Assembly: GCA_050180235.1 (NCBI GenBank)
Contig: JBFXEJ010000027.1
Location: forward strand, 1-53,357
DNA: 53,357 nt
From: JAABRU01 sp050180235
Lineage (GTDB): Bacteria; Desulfobacterota; Desulfobacteria; Desulfobacterales; Desulfococcaceae
Reading direction: 5' to 3'
Shown piece by piece: positions 52,001 through 53,357 of the stretch. Positions within the stretch are counted from its first letter, which is position 1; each line of letters opens with the position of its first letter. The notes beneath the pieces are model-generated. The model was not told the origin of the DNA, searched no databases, and saw only the letters and a list, made by a program, of their open reading frames with translations. The position numbers and the translations under genes were made by a program.

Positions 52001-53357
52001 CCCCTGTTTTTGTATCCGTTGGCTGTTCACCGGGCAGACTGGTATCGCCGTCCGTAAGATGTTCTTTGTCATTTGTGCCGTCACCGTCAGAATCGTAATT
52101 CACTTTTCCCTGATTGGAAAGAACAGTTCCCGCAGCTATGCCTGTGTTCACCGTGACATCAAAAGTGACGGTCACAGACTGATTTGCATCAATACTGCCG
52201 TTCCATTCAATCTGACCGCTGCTGTAAACCGCAGTGCCGGATGTGGACAGCAGATTTCCGGCATAGGCTGTATTTGCCGGAATACTGTCTGTGAAAACAA
52301 GTCCTGCGGCATTCTGGTTTCCTGTGTTCCGGATCACAACGGTATAACGCAGAGTGTCATCCGGTGTAACCGCGCCGTCTCCGTCCGCATCAATTCGCAG
52401 GGTAACGGTTTTGGTAGTCTGGGTAAAATTCGGGCCGGCTGTGATCGGAATCACAGTGGGCTGTTCTCCCGGAGTCACGGTGTCGCCGTCTGTCTGCTGA
52501 CTGCGATCATTAATTCCGTCCCCGTTGGAATCATAGTTCACAGTTCCCTGATTGGAAATCTGGTTCACACCCGCAGGAAGCGGATTATTCACCTGCACCC
52601 GGAACGTAACTGTCAACTGACCGTGAGCAGGCACGGCAATGTTCTGAATCCGCAGAGTCGGTGTTTCACTGACCACTGTGGTGCCTGCCGTAGCCGTGAC
52701 ACTTGCCGCAACATAGGCTGTATTCGCTGGAATGGCATCCACAAATTCCAGTCCGGCAACATCAAAACCGCTCTGATTTTTCAAATCCACAGTATAGAGC
52801 AGAATATCCCCCGGCTCCACATTGCCCCCGTTTTCATCTGCCACGCTCTTTGTGGAAACAATGCCTGCAACCCCTGTTTTTGTATCTGTGGGCTGTTCAC
52901 CGGGCAGACTGGTATCTCCGTCCGTAAGCTGTTCTTTGTCGTTTGTGCCGTCACCGTCAGAGTCGTAGTTCACTTTTCCCTGATTGGAAATAACAGTTCC
53001 CGCAGTTATGCCTGTGTTCACCGTGACATCAAAAGTGATGGTCACAGACTGATTTGCATCAATGCCGCCGTTCCATTCAATCTGACCGCTGCTGTAAACC
53101 GCAGTGCCGGATGTTGCCAGCAGGTTTCCTGCATAGGCTGTATTTGCCGGAATACTGTCTGTGAAAACAAGTCCTGCGGCATTCTGGTTTCCTGTGTTCC
53201 GAATTACAACGGTATAGCGCAGAGTGTCATCCGGTGTAACTGCGCCGTCTCCGTCCGCATCAGTTTGCAGAGCAACGGTTTTGGTGGTCTGGGTAAAATT
53301 CGGGCCGGCTGTTACCGGAATCACAGTGGGCTGTTCTCCCGGAGTTACAGTGTCGCC
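43014..53357 (-). CDS. giant repeat surface protein (DUF11-, cadherin-like and SdrD B-like repeats), 5' end outside the window
   Basis: At least 3447 residues; the open frame runs to the right edge without a start, so the N-terminus and any signal peptide are not seen. From the visible N-terminus: seven DUF11-like domains in two alternating types (GDTLRYTVEIRNIGNQD and GDILLYTVDLKNQSGF), about residues 1-1038; six cadherin/Ig-like domains (NDSDPDNDPLTV, TYTPDTGYTGTDTFTYTI), about 1040-1612; ten SdrD B-like domains (VFNDVNGDGV, VKETDPEGY), about 1615-2580; more DUF11-like domains; and a last SdrD-like domain (WIDDNKDGIWQ) ending QYIWPLKPF. Asp/Asn-rich loops suggest Ca2+ binding. There is no LPxTG or clear type I secretion signal at the C-terminus. 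Probable role: an extended adhesin or sheath/stalk protein. Confidence 0.92.
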   Translation of the reverse strand, partial: GDTVTPGEQPTVIPVTAGPNFTQTTKTVALQTDADGDGAVTPDDTLRYTVVIRNTGNQNAAGLVFTDSIPANTAYAGNLLATSGTAVYSSGQIEWNGGIDANQSVTITFDVTVNTGITAGTVISNQGKVNYDSDGDGTNDKEQLTDGDTSLPGEQPTDTKTGVAGIVSTKSVADENGGNVEPGDILLYTVDLKNQSGFDVAGLEFVDAIPANTAYVAASVTATAGTTVVSETPTLRIQNIAVPAHGQLTVTFRVQVNNPLPAGVNQISNQGTVNYDSNGDGINDRSQQTDGDTVTPGEQPTVIPITAGPNFTQTTKTVTLRIDADGDGAVTPDDTLRYTVVIRNTGNQNAAGLVFTDSIPANTAYAGNLLSTSGTAVYSSGQIEWNGSIDANQSVTVTFDVTVNTGIAAGTVLSNQGKVNYDSDGDGTNDKEHLTDGDTSLPGEQPTDTKTGVAGIVSTKGVKDENGGNVEPGDILLYTVSLLNKSGFAISGAEFVDSIPAHTAYVATSVSTPSGTVESESPVLRIQGISLPAHGEIAITFRVQVVNPIPAGVNQISNQGTVNYDSNGDGSNDRSQQTDGDTSVPGEQPTIIPVVAGPDFESTKSVALQNDADGNTVVTPGDTLRYTVEIRNIGNQDSSGTVQFYDNIPAFTAYFSGSVNADAGTASYNSGSNRIEWSGNIAAGGSVNLVFDVTVNSGIAVGTLISNQGVVNFDSDGDGVNDSEDLTDGDSSNPGDQPTDVPVGGTPEGIALKTVVDENGGSVQPGDVLTYTVTMKNTSSFIVKDLEFTDSIPANTTYVPGSVVPPSGSTVEGETPVLRITGIDFAAFGENTVVFSVKVDDPLPAGVSQISNQGLVYYDSDGNGNNDSSQKTDGDPAQPGEQPTVVPLTAGPMLAPVSKSAELLTDADGNSAVSPGDTLRYTVIITNSGNAAASDVHFTDTPDVNTTLTAGSVITNPAGLTVISGNQTGDTSVDVEIGILNGGGQSVVITFDVIINEDFPVDVEKVANQGIVESTELPDTRTDDPNTPEADDETVTPVKTNDPPDAVDDSASTPLNTPVSVPVLVNDSDPDNDAITVVSVTQPDNGSVSFKLEGTVIYTSDPGYTGFDTFTYTIEDGHGGSDTATVTINVDDHAPTAVADSGVTRPDTPITIPVLNNDTDPDNDVLTVTAVTDPPHGSVTKNPDGTVTYIPDTGFTGTDTFEYTIVDATGNTAKAIVSVLVDAEVPAAADDAETTPKNTPVTVDVLNNDSDPDNDPLTIKDTDVTDPANGTVTVDNNGTPNDPSDDTLIYTPDEDYVGADYFTYTVCDPDGNCDRAAVTIIVDDLPEARPDTNTAQENGPAVTGNVLNNDYPGNPVTTVTAANQNGTAIVPGTPFTTPAGGSLTLNADGTYSYTPPTWGYVPPAGLSEVFVYTITDADGDTSTSTLTVTVFSGNRPPVAEDDSTATNLNTPVDIAVLPNDSDPDGDPLTVTDFTQPGNGTVVLSPDGTFTYTPNPGFTGTDTFTYTIDDGRGGYDSAVVTITLKDNVPLAVPDTAITQVNTPVDITVLSNDKDPDNDPLTVTAVTDPPHGTAVVNPDGTVTYTPDTGYTGTDTFTYTICDTHSNCVTADVSVTVYSYITGLVYHDLNGSSIQDSEEQGISGVKVELLDATGAVIASAVTDENGSYIFPDILPGDYTVRETDLSGYTSTTPNEVSVSTADTGSAEAVFGDQRPAVISGLVFEDKNGNGVQDEGENGIPGVAVELTDSTGQVIASVISGEDGRYAFDPVNPGNYTVKETDPEGYISTTGNSVDVTLPDGGTAPVNFGDQKKGSISGIVFNDVNGDGVRDSEEPGISGVNVELLDSEGNLIAATVTSPEGTYSFADVPAGAYVVKETDPEGYVSTTGNTVPVNLVSGTEATASFGDRIIGSISGTVFNDVNGDGVISAGETGIPGVTVELLTPDGAVIATTVTGGNGSYSFTDIPAGAYIIRETDPEGYVSTTGNTVPINLTAEGGASANFGDQKNGTVSGTVFHDINGDGIQNSGEPGIAGVTVELRDIDGNLVATILTDSSGSYVFTEIPAGAYIVKETDPEGFVSTTANTVPVNLGSGGAATASFGDQNWGSISGMVFADANGDGILNGSETGLGGVTVELINAQGQVIATTVTAGDGTYMFTDVQPGSYTVRETDPEGFVSTTINTVPVNLVSGGSGTASFGDQAKGTLSGTVFNDSNGDGIQNSSEPGIGGVVIQLADSQGNVIASALTAGDGSYVFTNLQTGNYTVSETDPDGFISTTDNDVPVMISSGGSASANFGDQQKGTVSGIVFVDSNGDGILNNDEKGLGGVTVELTDANGNVIASAVTAGDGSYIFINVVPGDYTVRETDPEGFTSTTPNSVPVTLVSGGAATASFGDQQQGVISGVVFHDINGDGEQNANEDGISGVTVELTDKDGQVIASAVTAGDGSYIFVNIPPGEYTVKETDPAGFTSTTDNSVSVSIVSGGSAAANFGDKQSGSITGIVYYDKDGKCEYDYGKPGIGGVVIELRDADGNVIASTVTAGDGSYAFVNIPPGIYTVMEVEPEGYASSSPNVVWVTVPANGAGTANFCEQTGIPLLPDLCNTAKVAVDINGGALMNSDVIWYGVSLYNGGNSPATDVMYTDVPGDSVTVVKDSVVTSKGTVVSGQNGEAEIAVNIGTVAPGESIVISYYVQVRNDVPKGGWIVNQGHVSGSNIGDEPTDNPNTSALNDPTVSGPVSSISANLDIITSITSDASANPRPGDLITWQITLTNNGESSEYNPAGTSIELFNGYRITFRGTEYHEDGNSTWRYFVEEMSGAKDLSNWILELPSCIKVLEATPGFEQVSPDPNTGLSGLKWNTDDGFSSGEFFVTVQGHWQKGVVHVAAKSRDIGTGQMAGPACVASGIADIYLFNGIPDYTTMVPGSLKTSTGTGVEEDVLKVAVENFAPGESVTITYTVKVNEDIPEGYELRNQGYILGAGEPVSVDNHPQPQFDENAEVPTEPGTGAIIEAYESIVDYNGGTFYPGDAVEYNITIMNSGGETSEKLLFSDTIEGFVSLIPGTVSNSAGEVKTGNNSGDTSVVVEIGTMAPGEKAVITFQAMISGDAPNGVPLSNQGIVSSYGLPDEKTDDPYTCTPNLPTVAVVMWDPNAYDPPAAEKRFSGEFPVVHWELTWINDKNESALLVYVEDDIPQGVSYVDGSLGADFGDFRFDANTNKVVWEGSIPGQGGRVSIWYDTTVPENMNLVENRGCAVWDQNGNGQWEDEAAESLISVCTDDPGTLDPDDGTVWKRSPLSLGDTVWIDDNKDGIWQTDREKGVDGVKVSLYADADGNGDFTPGVDQFLKTMTTATRSGVQGYYLFEDLSPGSYIVQIAPESFSTGVLKEYVTSPGEADPDNNVDNDDNGYEKSGHGVVSRAITLDRDQESVNDGDTDPNTNRTVDFGFVKSESQYIWPLKPF
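45615..48513 (-). repeat. ten tandem SdrD B-like repeats
   Basis: About 2.9 kb with a period near 290 bp (97 residues). Each unit follows the pattern SG.VF.D.NGDG....E.GI.GV.VEL....G..IA followed by a DGSY.F and a VKETDPEGY segment. The copies are diverged, so the array is old, unlike the near-identical DNA repeat at 51622-53357. The tenth unit is the most divergent (KDGKCEYDYGKPG). Confidence 0.9.
48514..50240 (-). repeat. six tandem cadherin/Ig-like repeats
   Basis: Units of about 288 bp of the bacterial tandem cadherin-like (Big_9/VCBS-like) type, each with a VLNNDSDPDND-like calcium motif and an FTYTI core strand. Two units carry a Cys pair (CDPDGNCD and CDTHSNC) that could form a disulphide. 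Confidence 0.88.
51622..53357 (-). repeat. two near-identical tandem 866-870 bp units
   Basis: The segment 51622-52487 is repeated at 52488-53357 with few nucleotide differences. Each codes one A-type plus one B-type DUF11-like domain. A third, more diverged unit precedes it (to about 50700). Similarity continues to the window edge, so more copies may lie outside. Confidence 0.88.

Overview
The window looks like a chromosomal segment of a Gram-negative anaerobe of the Desulfobacterota, most likely a large-genome Desulfobacterales species. The reasons are an acyl-CoA dehydrogenase with the active-site signature of non-decarboxylating glutaryl-CoA dehydrogenases, a [NiFe]-hydrogenase-type subunit, a dense set of phosphorelay and c-di-GMP genes, type II toxin-antitoxin pairs, SdrD-type repeat surface proteins and several families of small dispersed palindromes. 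The taxonomic call is inference; no rRNA or marker gene is present.

Layout. 1-5.2 kb: a partial Kef-type antiporter (-), a periplasmic solute-binding protein (+), and a minus-strand pair of an acyl-CoA dehydrogenase and an MFS carrier. 5.2-6.4 kb: a stretch with repeats but no convincing gene. 6.4-12.3 kb: a tight three-gene operon of a lone [NiFe]-hydrogenase large subunit, a soluble PAS-PAS hybrid histidine kinase with two receivers and an HPt, and a REC-GGDEF diguanylate cyclase. This reads as a possible hydrogen- or redox-sensing input to c-di-GMP and is the most interesting locus. 12.5-28.1 kb: an unrecognised 624-aa protein, a CbpA-type J-protein, hpt, a 1442-aa zinc-ribbon/DUF3426 protein with a long acidic repeat tract, tRNA-Met(CAT), two small conserved genes, ddl, two toxin-antitoxin modules around a small lipoprotein, a purD-purE fusion, a Sua5/YrdC/YciO protein and tRNA-Leu(CAA).

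28.6-39.9 kb: a chemosensory cluster with MCP, CheB, CheR-TPR, CheA-REC, two tandem REC-GGDEF cyclases and a REC-histidine kinase. It resembles the Wsp system in outline but has no separate CheW. A DUF2062 membrane protein follows. 40.0-53.4 kb, minus strand: an outer-membrane barrel protein translationally coupled to a LysM-FecR-VWA protein, and a giant repeat protein of more than 3447 residues that runs off the right edge (DUF11-like repeats, cadherin/Ig-like repeats, ten SdrD B-like repeats, further DUF11-like domains and a terminal SdrD-like domain).

A plausible but unproven theme is that two separate sensory inputs, a hydrogenase-derived one and a methyl-accepting one, both end in GGEEF cyclases that keep their RxxD inhibitory sites. 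A candidate c-di-GMP-responsive surface system lies directly beyond the second cluster.
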